A DNA stretch of 64,000 nucleotides from Agromyces hippuratus (GCF_013410355.1 NZ_JACCFI010000001.1:1736001-1800000); one strand, 5' to 3'. Shown: positions 27,538 to 37,175, counted from the first letter of the stretch. Translations and numbers: made by a program. The notes: generated by a model from the sequence alone, not told the origin.

Positions 27538-27954
27538 ATGAATCTCTATCCCGTGCTCGGCACCACCGACGTCCAAGCGAGTGCCGGCTTCTACCGCGAG
27601 CACTTCGGCTTCGATGTGACGTTCGACACCGACTGGTACGTCAGCCTGCGGCATCCGCTGCCCCCACACGCCGAGATCGCACTGCTCGATGCCGCCCACC
27701 AGAGCATTCCCGCCGACTTCCGCGTGCCGGCCGCGGGCGTGATCGTGAACATCGAGGTCGACGATGTCGACGTGCTCGCCTCCGCACTGGAGGCCGCCGG
27801 TGTGCCGATCGCGCAGGAGCTGCGCAGCGAGGGATTCGGGCAACGTCACGTGATCGTGCGCGACCCGGGCGGCGTGCTCGTCGATGTGATCACGCCGATT
27901 CCGCCATCGGACGAGTACGCGGCGTCATTCGCCGCCGACGGCGCGGCAGGCTGA
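27538..27954 (+). CDS. VOC (glyoxalase/bleomycin-resistance) family protein
   Basis: A 138-residue single VOC domain: MNLYPVLGTTDVQASAGFYREHFGFD at the start (seen in pieces such as LGTTDVQASAGFYREH) and RHVIVRDPGGVLVDVI near the end. The family includes dioxygenases, isomerases and antibiotic-binding proteins; metal ligands are not obvious enough to choose. GAGGAGGG lies about 5 nt before the ATG. It is under apparent control of the divergent TetR regulator, so it may answer to a small toxic molecule. Confidence 0.82.
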   Translation: MNLYPVLGTTDVQASAGFYREHFGFDVTFDTDWYVSLRHPLPPHAEIALLDAAHQSIPADFRVPAAGVIVNIEVDDVDVLASALEAAGVPIAQELRSEGFGQRHVIVRDPGGVLVDVITPIPPSDEYAASFAADGAAG

Positions 27955-27967
27955 ACGAGGGCGAGCG

Positions 27968-28804
27968 TCAGTCGCCGCCCGGCGATCCGCCGGCGACGAC
28001 CCGAGCAGCGGATGCCTCGGCCTCCTCCTGCTCTTCGCGCTCGCGTTCGACGGCGTCGCGCACGAGCCGGTACCAGAGGTAGATCGCGAACCCGGCGAAG
28101 ACCGCCCACTCGATCGCGTAGAACACGTTGAGCCAGTCGAGCTGGGTCTCCTGCTCGGGCGGCGGCGAGACGATCGCATCGAGGCCGGCCGGCGCCTCCG
28201 CGGCGGTGACGTAGCCGAAATAGACGGGCCGGTCGTCGTAGCCGGCCCAGATGTTGATGAGCTGCGCCACGGCGACGGTCTGCATCGCGAACGGGTCGCC
28301 CTCCTGGTCGGGGGCGATCGGCGCCTCGCTCGGCAGGAAGCGGCCCACGAACGTGATCGGTTCGCTCGGGTCGATCGACCGCTCGAACGCGTCGGCGGCC
28401 TCGCGCGCCGTCTGCTCGTCGGCGGCCCAGCCGAGCGCGACGGGGAGCCCTGCGGGGGTGCCGTCGGTCACTTCGAGGTGCACGACAGGCCAGAACCCGG
28501 CGACGCCCTCGTTCAGCCGGCCCTCGACGATGGCCGTGTCACCGGGCACGACGGTGCCGGTGACCTCGACGAGCTGGGCGGTGGCCGCCTGCGTGGTCGG
28601 CCCGTCGGGCTCGGCGATGCCCGCGAACGGCCGCACCACTTCGGTCGGGCGTTCGACGACGACCGAGGATTCGACGGCACGCTCGAGCTGCCACTGGCCG
28701 AGCAGGGCGAACGCCGCGGCGATGCCGAGTGCGAGGAGCAGCGCGAGCACCCACCTGGGGCGCAGCATCATCCGCCACATGGCGCTTCGGGTGTGGGTGG
28801 GCAC
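27968..28804 (-). CDS. SURF1-family cytochrome oxidase assembly protein
   Basis: SURF1 proteins help insert haem into the cytochrome oxidase (aa3) complex. The 278-residue protein has an N-terminal membrane segment ending LLGQWQLERA (about residues 34-43, the family's GxWQ motif), an outside domain and a second membrane segment near 235-252 (VFYAIEWAVFAGFAIYLWY), then a charged tail. The start is GTG 28804 with TAGGCT 8 nt upstream and no clear ribosome-binding site. It ends 13 bp from the convergent VOC gene. Confidence 0.88.
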   Translation of the reverse strand: MPTHTRSAMWRMMLRPRWVLALLLALGIAAAFALLGQWQLERAVESSVVVERPTEVVRPFAGIAEPDGPTTQAATAQLVEVTGTVVPGDTAIVEGRLNEGVAGFWPVVHLEVTDGTPAGLPVALGWAADEQTAREAADAFERSIDPSEPITFVGRFLPSEAPIAPDQEGDPFAMQTVAVAQLINIWAGYDDRPVYFGYVTAAEAPAGLDAIVSPPPEQETQLDWLNVFYAIEWAVFAGFAIYLWYRLVRDAVEREREEQEEAEASAARVVAGGSPGGD

Positions 28805-28952
28805 GGTTCACCAGCCTACCCGTGCGAACCTCAGGAGGAGATCGGAGGGCACGGAGGCCACCGATGCCCGATCGCTCCTTCCGATCGTGCGAGTTCCTCC
28901 CGACGCGGGTGCCGTCCACCCGCCGCGGTCAGCCGCGACCGCGGCAGATGCA

Positions 28953-28989
28953 TGAAGGGGCTCCGCGCAGTACGCGCGGAGCCCCTTCA
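28953..28989 (-). terminator. hairpin downstream of the surface-protein gene
   Basis: A perfect 16-bp stem (arm tgaaggggctccgcgc) with loop agtac, 18 bp past the stop at 29007 on the minus strand. Confidence 0.8.
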
Positions 28990-29006
28990 CGTCGGATTCG
29001 CGAGTG

Positions 29007-30356
29007 TCAGCGACCACCGAGCAGTGCGCGACGGCGCACGAGCCGGAACGCGATCAGGCCGAACCCGGCTGCGAGGAGTGCAGCGGCCCCGCTGATCGCC
29101 CCAGCGGACTCGAAGCCCGACTCGGCGAGCGCGGGCTCCGCCGGCGCGGCGGGATCGACCGGTGCGACTGCCACGGGCACGAAGTTGTAGCGCACACCGT
29201 CGAACGCCAGCGTGGCGACGACCGTCGGTGTCGTCGCCTGTGCGAGCACACCGAACCCGAGCACGTTCACGGCGCCGTTCGCCTCGATGGCCTCGATGAG
29301 GTCGCCGAGCAGCACGGGCGTGTTCGCAGCGATCGCCGCGGTCGTGGCGGTCGCCGGGATGTCCCTGCTCGAGACCCATTCGTCGCCGAGGGCGAACGTC
29401 GTGGTGCCGGGTCCTGCGCCGAACGCCGGTCGCAGCGTCGTGAACGTCGCGGCCTCGCCGAAGGTGATGGGCACCTGGAAGAACGCCTCGCCGCTGACGA
29501 CCTCGACGTCGGCCGAGGTGATCAGCTGTGCGAGATCGGCGTCGGCGAGCGGCGTCGCGAGTCCGTTGATGATCTGCGAGTTGGCGCCGTTCCCGAAGCT
29601 GAGCCCGGTCGCGATGATCTCGAACGCGGGCGTGGCGTTCGCGTAGCCCTCGTGCCAGCCGGTGTAGCTCGACTCGTCGGGCCGGATCTCGGCTGCGGTC
29701 ACATCGACCGTCGAGGTGACCGGGATCGCCGTGACGGCACGCGTGAACAGGTAGGTGTCGTCACCCCAGCTGATCGACTCGACTCCGCCGGGATCGCTGC
29801 TCTCGGCCAGGACGCCGAATCCGGAATACCGCAGGTTGCCGTCGGCCTCGAGGCTCGCCAGCAGCGCCGACAGCTCGACCGGTGCGTCGGCCGTGACATC
29901 GCCGATCGTGCGGCTCGATGTCCAGAGGTCGGTGAGTTCCGCACTGTGCGGGCCGGTGGCGAAGGGCGTCACCGGGCGGAGCGTTCCCCACCCTGCGTCG
30001 GTGGTGACGGCGACCTGGGAGAAGACGACGCCGCGGGTCACCCCGATCTCGGAGCCGTCGATGAGGGCGCCGAGATCGGCCGCGGTGGTGGGCAGGCCCG
30101 GCTCGCCGCTGTCCACGAGTCCGTTCAGGATCTGCGAGTTCGCGCCGTCGCCGAAGAAGAGACCGTTCCAGTGCAGGGAGAACGCGGGGGTCGGGTTGGC
30201 GTAGCCCTCGTGCCAGCCGAGGTAGCTCGATTCGTCTGGAGCGATGCTCGTCACATACGTCGTCGCGGCGGATGCCGGCGCTGCGGCGACGAGCGCGGCT
30301 CCGGTGAAGACGAGGGCGAGAGCCGTGGCTCCCGCGATGCTGCTGGCTGGACGCAT
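29007..30356 (-). CDS. secreted two-repeat protein with LAESG sorting-like signal
   Basis: A 449-residue exported protein: signal peptide to about residue 31 (ALALVFTGAALVAAAPASA), then two homologous halves, about 34-213 and 220-397. Each opens with PDESSYxGWHEGYAN and repeats GANSQIxNGL. At 410-414 LAESG is followed by a hydrophobic segment and RLVRRR, the layout of a sortase substrate; class E sortases use LAxTG, so Ser for Thr is a deviation. The HtaA-like haem domain fold is one possibility, but I cannot confirm it. The start at 30356 puts GAGGAG about 10 nt upstream; an ATG lies 8 codons earlier. Confidence 0.75.
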   Translation of the reverse strand: MRPASSIAGATALALVFTGAALVAAAPASAATTYVTSIAPDESSYLGWHEGYANPTPAFSLHWNGLFFGDGANSQILNGLVDSGEPGLPTTAADLGALIDGSEIGVTRGVVFSQVAVTTDAGWGTLRPVTPFATGPHSAELTDLWTSSRTIGDVTADAPVELSALLASLEADGNLRYSGFGVLAESSDPGGVESISWGDDTYLFTRAVTAIPVTSTVDVTAAEIRPDESSYTGWHEGYANATPAFEIIATGLSFGNGANSQIINGLATPLADADLAQLITSADVEVVSGEAFFQVPITFGEAATFTTLRPAFGAGPGTTTFALGDEWVSSRDIPATATTAAIAANTPVLLGDLIEAIEANGAVNVLGFGVLAQATTPTVVATLAFDGVRYNFVPVAVAPVDPAAPAEPALAESGFESAGAISGAAALLAAGFGLIAFRLVRRRALLGGR

Positions 30357-30489
30357 GTGGAGACACTCCTCGAAGCACATCGGACAACGCCCTGCACTGG
30401 GCGCATTGGGCAGGACTCTACTCCGGAAACGGAGCGACCGCTCCTATTCGTTACGGAAATGTGTTCACGGTCGCGAGACGACGCCGCGT

Positions 30490-32235
30490 TCAGTCCACCT
30501 TCACGATGTCGGGCGCTTCGAGCCGCACCCGGTCGGCCGACTCGTCGTCGGGCTGCTCCTGCGATGCCCGTTCGGCCGCGACCCGCTCGAGGTAGCGCTC
30601 GACCTCGAGGGTCTGGCGCGCCGTGTTCCAGCCGAGCACCCCGCCCATGAGCTTCGCGGCGACGGGGGCGGCTGAGACGCCGCGATCCCACGCCTCGATC
30701 GAGATGCGCGTGCGGCGGGCGAGCACGTCGTCGAGGTGCAGGGCGCCCTCGTGCGTGGCCGCGTAGACGACCTCGGCTCCGAGGTAGTCGTCGGCCCCGG
30801 GCAGCGGCTCGCCGAGGGACGGATCCTCGCGGATCAGGTCGAGCAGCTCGTCGGTCATCGTGCCGTACCGGTTCAGCAGGTGCTCGATGCGCACCTCGTG
30901 CACGCCGAACGCGCGCGCGATCTTGCCGCGCTTGTTCCACGCCGCCTGGTAGCCCTCGGCTCCGAGCAACGGGATGTCCTGCGTCGTCGACTTCGGCACC
31001 TTGCCGTCGAGGGCGTCGACCGCCGCATCGATCGCATCCTTCGCCATGACCCGGTAGGTCGTCCACTTGCCGCCCGCGATCACCACGAGGCCCGGCACGG
31101 TGTGGGCGACGAGGTGCTCGCGCGAGAGCTTCGAGGTCTGGTCGCTCTCCCCGGCGAGCAGGGGCCGGAGACCGGCGTACACGCCCTCGACGTCTTCTCG
31201 GGTGAGCGGGATGCCGAGCACGGCGTTGACGTGCTCGAGCAGGTAGTCGATGTCGGCGGCGGTCGCCGCCGGGTGGGCCTTGTCGAGGTTCCAGTCGGTG
31301 TCGGTCGTGCCGATCAGCCAATGACGGCCCCACGGAATCACGAACAGCACGCTCTTCTCGGTGCGGAAGATCATGCCCATCGCCGACTGGATGCGGTCGC
31401 GGGGCACGACGAGGTGCACGCCCTTCGATGCGCGCACCTTGAACGTGCCGCGTTCGCCGACCATGCGCTGGGTGTCGTCGGTCCAGACGCCCGTGGCGTT
31501 CACGACCTGCTTCGCACGGATCTCGAAGTGCTCGTCGGTCTCGAGGTCGTGCGCCCTCACGCCGACGACTCGCTCGCCGACCTTGATGAAGCCCTCGACC
31601 TTGACCCGGCTCGCGACGTGCGCGCCGTAGAACGACGCGGTGCGGGCGAGCGAGGCCACGTAGCGGGCGTCGTCGACCTGGGCGTCGTAGTAGGTGAGGC
31701 CGCCGACGAGGGCGTCCTTCGAGAGTGACGGGATGGCGCGCATCACCTGCCGCTTCGAGAGGTGGCGGTGGTGGGGCACCCCGGGCGGCCGCAGACCGGT
31801 GTAGCTGAAGATGTCGTAGAGCAACATGCCGGCGCCCACGTAGCACCGTTCGATGATGCGGGTCTTCAGCGGGTAGAGGAAGCGCACGGGCTTCACGAGG
31901 TGCGGCGCGATGCGCTGCAGCAGCAGTCCGCGCTCGATGAGCGCCTCGCGCACGAGCCTGAAGTCGAGCTGTTCGAGGTAGCGGATGCCGCCGTGCACGA
32001 GCTTCGACGAACGACTCGAGGTGCCCGACGCCCAGTCGCGGGCCTCGAGGAGCCCCGTCGAGAGGCCTCGCGTGACCGCGTCGAGCGCGGATCCGGTGCC
32101 GACGATGCCGCCGCCGACCACGAGGATGTCGAGCTCTTTCTCCTTGAGGCGCGCGATCGCGGCCTTCCGTTCCTCAGGTCCGAGCTTGGTCGAACGTGTC
32201 ACCGGCTTGAGCCTCGCCGACTTCTGAGTCGCCAT
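30490..32235 (-). CDS. glpD: glycerol-3-phosphate dehydrogenase
   Basis: FAD-dependent oxidation of glycerol 3-phosphate to dihydroxyacetone phosphate at the membrane, passing electrons to quinone. The 581-residue protein has the dinucleotide-binding GGGIVGTGSALDA (about 41-53), ARDWASGTSSRSSKLVHGG (family signature, about 64-83) and RYLEQLDF, followed by the DAO C-terminal domain. ATG 32235 is preceded by GGGGTGG; an ATG 9 codons upstream has less support. It is monocistronic, 115 bp from guaB3. Confidence 0.95.
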   Translation of the reverse strand: MATQKSARLKPVTRSTKLGPEERKAAIARLKEKELDILVVGGGIVGTGSALDAVTRGLSTGLLEARDWASGTSSRSSKLVHGGIRYLEQLDFRLVREALIERGLLLQRIAPHLVKPVRFLYPLKTRIIERCYVGAGMLLYDIFSYTGLRPPGVPHHRHLSKRQVMRAIPSLSKDALVGGLTYYDAQVDDARYVASLARTASFYGAHVASRVKVEGFIKVGERVVGVRAHDLETDEHFEIRAKQVVNATGVWTDDTQRMVGERGTFKVRASKGVHLVVPRDRIQSAMGMIFRTEKSVLFVIPWGRHWLIGTTDTDWNLDKAHPAATAADIDYLLEHVNAVLGIPLTREDVEGVYAGLRPLLAGESDQTSKLSREHLVAHTVPGLVVIAGGKWTTYRVMAKDAIDAAVDALDGKVPKSTTQDIPLLGAEGYQAAWNKRGKIARAFGVHEVRIEHLLNRYGTMTDELLDLIREDPSLGEPLPGADDYLGAEVVYAATHEGALHLDDVLARRTRISIEAWDRGVSAAPVAAKLMGGVLGWNTARQTLEVERYLERVAAERASQEQPDDESADRVRLEAPDIVKVD

Positions 32236-32350
32236 CGTGCCACCCCATCCCCGCGGCCTCACGGCGAGCCGCGCGATCCGGTTCCACGCTACCCGAAGCG
32301 ACGCCGGTTGAGGAGGGCGCGCGGCGACCGTCTCGAAACCGGCGCGAGCC

Positions 32351-33475
32351 TCAGGAGGACTGGTAGGGCGCGACGACGACGTCGACGCGCTGGAACTCCT
32401 TGAGGTCGGAGTAGCCGGTGGTCGCCATCGAGCGCTTCAGTGCGCCGACGAGGTTCGTGACGCCGTCGGCCGACGGCGCGGGGCCGTAGAACACCTCTTC
32501 GAGCGGAGCGACCTGGCCGACGTGCACGCGCTGGCCGCGCGGCAGCTTCGGGTGGTGCGCTTCGGCGCCCCAGTGGTAGCCGCCGCCCGGGGCATCCGTC
32601 GCCCGCGCGAGTGCCGCGCCGAGCATGACCGCGTCGGCGCCGCACGCGATCGCCTTGACGATGTCTCCCGACTTGCCGACGCCGCCGTCGGCGATGACGT
32701 GCACGTAGCGGCCGCCCGACTCGTCGAGGTAGTCGCGGCGCGCGCCGGCGACGTCTGCGACGGCGGTGGCCATGGGGGCGTGGATGCCGAGGGTCGCCCG
32801 CGTCGTCGACGCCGCTCCCCCGCCGAATCCGACGAGCACGCCGGCCGCGCCGGTGCGCATGAGGTGCAGTGCCGCGGTGTAGGTCGCCGCCCCGCCGACG
32901 ATCACGGGCACGTCGAGCTCGTAGATGAACTTCTTGAGGTTCAGGGGCTCCTGGTTCTTCGAGACGTGCTCGGCCGACACCGTGGTGCCCCGGATCACGA
33001 ACAGGTCGACGCCGGCGGCGACGACCGTCTCGTAGAGCTCCTGCGTGCGCTGGGGCGAGAGCGCGCCGGCGACGGTGACGCCGGCCGCGCGGATCTCGGC
33101 GAGGCGCGCGGTGACGAGCTCGGGCTTGATCGGCTCGGAGTAGAGCTGCTGCATGCGCGCCGTGGCGTTCTCGGGCGTGAGATTGCGGATCTCGGCGAGC
33201 ACGGGCTCGGGGTCTTCGTACCGGGTCCAGAGGCCCTCGAGGTCGAGCACGCCGAGGCCGCCGAGCTGGCCCATCATGATCGCCGTCTGCGGCGAGACGA
33301 CGGAGTCCATGGGGGCGGCGAGGAACGGGATGTCGAACTGGTACGCGTCGATCGTCCACCCGACCGAGACGTCTTCGGGGTCGCGGGTGCGCCGGCTGGG
33401 CACGATCGCGATGTCATCGAATGCATAGACGCGCTGGCCCCGCTTGGAGCGGCCGATCTCGATCTCCTGGGTCAC
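32351..33475 (-). CDS. guaB3: GuaB3-family IMP-dehydrogenase-related protein
   Basis: A 374-residue TIM-barrel protein of the GuaB3 group. It has no CBS pair (unlike GuaB). The loop that normally holds the catalytic Cys reads GFGGGAASTTR (216-226) instead of GPGSxCTTR, so the Cys is replaced by Ala/Ser and it should not work as a standard IMP dehydrogenase. The same loss is typical of actinobacterial GuaB3. GTG 33475 is chosen because TAGGGT ends 6 nt before it; GTG 33478 is an alternative. True GuaB lies at 37.7 kb. The reaction is unknown. Confidence 0.88.
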   Translation of the reverse strand: MTQEIEIGRSKRGQRVYAFDDIAIVPSRRTRDPEDVSVGWTIDAYQFDIPFLAAPMDSVVSPQTAIMMGQLGGLGVLDLEGLWTRYEDPEPVLAEIRNLTPENATARMQQLYSEPIKPELVTARLAEIRAAGVTVAGALSPQRTQELYETVVAAGVDLFVIRGTTVSAEHVSKNQEPLNLKKFIYELDVPVIVGGAATYTAALHLMRTGAAGVLVGFGGGAASTTRATLGIHAPMATAVADVAGARRDYLDESGGRYVHVIADGGVGKSGDIVKAIACGADAVMLGAALARATDAPGGGYHWGAEAHHPKLPRGQRVHVGQVAPLEEVFYGPAPSADGVTNLVGALKRSMATTGYSDLKEFQRVDVVVAPYQSS

Positions 33476-33619
33476 CACTCAACCCTACCCGGCCGATACC
33501 GCGTCGGATGAGAGGAGCAGGCGTCCACCGGAACTCGCACTCACTGCCATGACCGTTGCGATCGTCGACGCGGGTGGTCGAGCCGACGCCCTCGGAGCCG
33601 ACGACGGACTGGACCGAAC

Positions 33620-34108
33620 TCATGCCCTGCCCTGTCCCGATCGTGATGAGTGCTCGAGCCCGGCGCCCTCCGACTCCGACGGGTCCACTGCTTCGAACGG
33701 ACGTTCGCCCCTGCCCAGGTCAGCCGATGCACGCCGACGGCTCTGGCGTGCCGACTGCACGACAGCGATGACCGCAGCCACGAGCACGAGCAGGAAGCCG
33801 GACACCGGCGCCGCACTCACCCCGATCAGCGCGATCATCAGCAGCGCGATGCTGACCGACCATGGCAGCCGCCCGGCGTGCTCGAGGGCGGTCATCGCCA
33901 GGCCGGCGACCAATCCGAAGAATCCGGTCATCAAGAACCAGAGCGCCACCTCGAGGTCGCTCGTCATCGCTCCGTACCAGCCGCCGGCCAATGCCTCGCC
34001 CAGCGCTGGAGCAGATGCAAGCACTCCGACTGCAGTGTGCAGCACCCACACGATGATGAGCACCGGTCCGGCAATCGCCGTTCGCCTGTTGCTTCTCTGT
34101 CTCGTCAT
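33620..34108 (-). CDS. DUF6463-like small membrane protein
   Basis: A 162-residue protein with four hydrophobic segments (IAGPVLIIVWVLHTAVGVLA, LWFLMTGFFGLVAGLAMTA, VSIALLMIALIGVSAAPVSG, FLLVLVAAVIAVVQ) and a hydrophilic tail. VWVLHTAVG resembles the start of DUF6463 proteins; function unknown. CAGACT lies 7 nt before the ATG at 34108 and no ribosome-binding site is visible. Codon use is a little less biased than in its neighbours. Confidence 0.6.
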   Translation of the reverse strand: MTRQRSNRRTAIAGPVLIIVWVLHTAVGVLASAPALGEALAGGWYGAMTSDLEVALWFLMTGFFGLVAGLAMTALEHAGRLPWSVSIALLMIALIGVSAAPVSGFLLVLVAAVIAVVQSARQSRRRASADLGRGERPFEAVDPSESEGAGLEHSSRSGQGRA

Positions 34109-34195
34109 GCCGATCAGTCTGGGTGTCGGCACCCCCTCCGCGCCTCACCCCATCGGGTGACCCGACTCCGCGCGTCCACGACTCCAGGCGCGAAG

Positions 34196-35896
34196 CTAGC
34201 GGGCGCGCACCACACGGGACTCGTCCCACACCGGGGCATCCGATTCGTAGACCTCGCCGTCACTGCCGAAGACGAGGAACCGGTCGAAGCCGCGCGTGAA
34301 CCAGCGGTCGTGGGTGACCGCGAGCACCGTGCCGTCGAAACGCGACAGGCCCTCTTCGAGCGCCTCGGCCGAGACGAGGTCGAGGTTGTCGGTCGGCTCG
34401 TCGAGCAGCAGCAGCGTCGCGCCCGAGAGCTCGAGCAGCAGGATCTGCAGTCTCGCCTGCTGACCGCCCGAGAGCGAGTCGAAGGTCTGCTGCGCCGCCG
34501 CCGCGAGTCCGTAGCGGTCGAGGGCCGAGCTCGCGGCCTCGCGCGCCATGCCGTCGCGGTTCGCGTCGCCGCGGTGCAGGATGTCGAGCAGGGTGCGGCC
34601 GCGGTACTCGGGGTGCTCGTGGTTCTGCGCGAACCAGCCGGGCACGACCCGTGCGCCGAGCACGGCACGGCCGGTGTGCGGCACGCGGGCGAGCGACTCC
34701 CCAACGGTCGTGATGTGGCCGAGGGTGCGATCGGGCTCGGTGCCGCCGCCCGCGAGCAGGCGCAGGAAGTGCGACTTGCCCGAGCCGTTCGAGCCGAGCA
34801 CCGCGACCCGGTCGCCGTACCAGACCTCGAGGTCGAAGGGCTTCATGAGCCCCGTGAGCTCGAGCGCTTCGCCGACGACGGCGCGCTTGCCCGTGCGCGA
34901 CCCGCGCAGGCGCATCGAGACGGCCTGGGCGGGCGGACGTTCCTCGGGCGGCCCGGCCTCCTCGAACTTGCGCAGGCGCGTCATGGCGGCCTGGTAGCGC
35001 GACGCCATGCCGTCGTTGTAGGTCGCCTTGACCTTGAGGTTGGCCACGAGCGTCTTCAGCGCGACGTGCTGCTCGTCCCAGCGGCGGCGCAGCTCGTCGA
35101 GGCGCTCGAAGCGCTCGTCGCGCGCCTGGTGGTACCCCTCGAAGCTGCCGCCGTGCACCCACGCCGTGTTGCCGGCAGCACCGACCTCCAGCGTCACGAT
35201 GCGATCGGCGGCGCGGGCCAGCAGTTCGCGGTCGTGCGAGACGAGCAGCACCGTCTTGGGGGTCGCCCGCAGCTGCCCCTCGAGCCACCGCTTGCCCGGC
35301 ACGTCGAGCGAGTTGTCGGGCTCGTCGAGCAGCAGCACCTGCTCGGGGCCGCGGAAGAGCGCTTCGAGCGCGAGCCGCTTCTGCTCGCCGCCCGAGAGCG
35401 TCGAGAGCTCGCGCCACTTCGCGCGCTCGAACGGGATGCCGAGCGCTGCGGTCGTGCAGTGGTCCCATACGACCTCCTGGTCGTAGCCGCCCGCCTCCGC
35501 GTACTCGGCGAGCGCGGTGGCGTACCGCATCTGCGCCGCGGTGTCGTCGTGTTCGATGAGGGCGGTCTCGGATGCCTCGAGCTCGATCGCCGCCGCACGG
35601 ATGCGGGTCGGCGCGACCGAGACGAGCAGGCCCTGCACCGTGGCATCCGTGCCCTCGATCGTCGCGCCGGTGCCGACGAACTGGTCCATCACGCCGAGCC
35701 CGCCGTCGACCTGCACGCTGCCCTCGTCGGGTCGCAGCTCGCCGCGGACGATGCGCAGCAGCGTCGACTTGCCCGCGCCGTTGGCGCCGATGAGTGCGGT
35801 GGTCGCGCCGTCCGTCACGCGGAACGCGAGGTCGGCCAGCAGCGGCCGGCCGTCGGCGAGCGAGAAGGAGACGCCGTTGACGTCGATGAAGCCCAT
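34196..35896 (-). CDS. ABC-F family ATPase
   Basis: A 566-residue soluble protein with two ABC domains and no membrane part. Domain 1: GANGAGKST (about 37-45), LSGGEQKR and LLLDEPDNSLD. Domain 2: GSNGSGKSH, LSGGQQAR and LLLDEPTDNLD. The linker between them is rich in Arg and Glu. ABC-F proteins bind the ribosomal E site and act in translation control or antibiotic protection; which one cannot be told. ATG 35896 is used since MGFIDVNGVSFSLADGRPL is a proper domain start. Upstream TAGTCT near 35966 may be its -10. Confidence 0.9.
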   Translation of the reverse strand: MGFIDVNGVSFSLADGRPLLADLAFRVTDGATTALIGANGAGKSTLLRIVRGELRPDEGSVQVDGGLGVMDQFVGTGATIEGTDATVQGLLVSVAPTRIRAAAIELEASETALIEHDDTAAQMRYATALAEYAEAGGYDQEVVWDHCTTAALGIPFERAKWRELSTLSGGEQKRLALEALFRGPEQVLLLDEPDNSLDVPGKRWLEGQLRATPKTVLLVSHDRELLARAADRIVTLEVGAAGNTAWVHGGSFEGYHQARDERFERLDELRRRWDEQHVALKTLVANLKVKATYNDGMASRYQAAMTRLRKFEEAGPPEERPPAQAVSMRLRGSRTGKRAVVGEALELTGLMKPFDLEVWYGDRVAVLGSNGSGKSHFLRLLAGGGTEPDRTLGHITTVGESLARVPHTGRAVLGARVVPGWFAQNHEHPEYRGRTLLDILHRGDANRDGMAREAASSALDRYGLAAAAQQTFDSLSGGQQARLQILLLELSGATLLLLDEPTDNLDLVSAEALEEGLSRFDGTVLAVTHDRWFTRGFDRFLVFGSDGEVYESDAPVWDESRVVRAR

Positions 35897-36023
35897 GGGA
35901 GATCCGTTCGGTCCGCGGCCGGGCCATCTCGCCCGGTTCCGCACCGCCCGATGGGCAGCCGACCAGACTAGCGCGCCTCGATTGCCTCTGCCACCCGCAA
36001 CCGTTCTGCGGCAAGCTGGATTC

Positions 36024-37175
36024 ATGCAACGCACCGCAGCAGAGCCCCTCGACGTCCTCCGCACGCGAACGAGCGCGAAGTGGCGGCTGTACCCCGCCGA
36101 CGTGCTGCCGCTGCCCGTCGCCGAGATGGACTACCCGCTCGCCGAGCCCATCAAGGCGGCGCTGCACGCGGCCGTCGACCGCTCCGATACGGGCTACTCG
36201 GCGGGCAGCCTTCCCGTCGCCGAGGCGTTCCAGGGCTTCGCCGCCATCCGCCTCGGCTGGGACGTCGACCCGACGCGCGTGACGTGCACCGCCGACGTCA
36301 GCATGGGCATCGTCGAGATGCTGCGCCAGGTCACCGAGCCGGGCGACGGCGTCATCATCACCCCGCCCATCTACCCGCCCTTCTTCGACCTCGTGACCGA
36401 GGCATCGGGCCGGGTCGTCGAGGTGCCGATGCTGGGCGGCATCGACGAGGGCTGGTCGCTCGACCTCGACGGCATCGACGCGGCGTTCGCGGCCGGCGCC
36501 CGGGCGATGGTGCTCTGCAACCCGCACAACCCGATCGGCCTGGTTCCTGAGGCCTCGCAGCTCGCCGCCCTCGCCGACATCGCCGCCCGCCACGGCGTCA
36601 CGATCGTCTCCGACGAGGTGCACGGTCCGCTCGTGCAGCCGGGCGTCGACTACACGCCCTTCCTCACGGTCTCCGACGCCGCTCGCGAGCACGGCGTCGC
36701 CGTGACCGCGGCCACGAAGGCGTTCAACATCGCGGGGCTGAAGACGGCGCTCATCGTGACCGCGAGCGATCGCAGCGACCGCGTGCGCAGGGCGCTCCCC
36801 TACGAGGTGGAGTGGCGCATGAGCCAGTTCGGGGCGATCGCGACGATCGCGGCGTTCCGGCACGGCGGACCGTGGCTCGACGGCGTGCTCGCGAGCCTCG
36901 ACGACAACCGCCGCCTGCTCGCCGAACTGCTCGCCGACGAACTGCCGGGAGTGCGCTATCGCATGCCCGACGCGACCTACCTCGCCTGGCTCGACCTCTC
37001 GGTGCTCGGCTGGGGCGACGACCCGGCCGCATACGCGCTCGAGCACGCGAAGGTCGCCCTCGGCATCGGTCCGACGTTCGGCGCGGGCGTCGGGCGGGGG
37101 CACGCGCGACTGAACTTCGCGTGCACGCCCGAGGTGCTCGCCGAAGCCGTCACGAGGCTCGCCGACGCCCGCTGA
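36024..37175 (+). CDS. MalY/PatB-family PLP-dependent C-S lyase
   Basis: A 383-residue fold-type I aminotransferase-like protein; the family cleaves cystathionine or related thioethers to pyruvate, ammonia and thiol. Visible: PVAEMDYPLAEPI at the N terminus, LCNPHNPIG (about 169-177), VSDEVHGPL (about 199) and the PLP-binding Lys in TAATKAFNIAGLK (about 228-240). It is divergent from the ABC-F gene and begins ATG 36024 without a clear ribosome-binding site. Cystathionine beta-lyase activity is the best guess; a MalY-like regulatory role is also possible. Confidence 0.88.
   Translation: MQRTAAEPLDVLRTRTSAKWRLYPADVLPLPVAEMDYPLAEPIKAALHAAVDRSDTGYSAGSLPVAEAFQGFAAIRLGWDVDPTRVTCTADVSMGIVEMLRQVTEPGDGVIITPPIYPPFFDLVTEASGRVVEVPMLGGIDEGWSLDLDGIDAAFAAGARAMVLCNPHNPIGLVPEASQLAALADIAARHGVTIVSDEVHGPLVQPGVDYTPFLTVSDAAREHGVAVTAATKAFNIAGLKTALIVTASDRSDRVRRALPYEVEWRMSQFGAIATIAAFRHGGPWLDGVLASLDDNRRLLAELLADELPGVRYRMPDATYLAWLDLSVLGWGDDPAAYALEHAKVALGIGPTFGAGVGRGHARLNFACTPEVLAEAVTRLADAR

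Noticed and set aside
33444..34160. Plus-strand frame of about 239 codons opposite the DUF6463-like gene
   Set aside because: No ribosome-binding site or domain, and the opposite strand encodes a protein with clear membrane segments.
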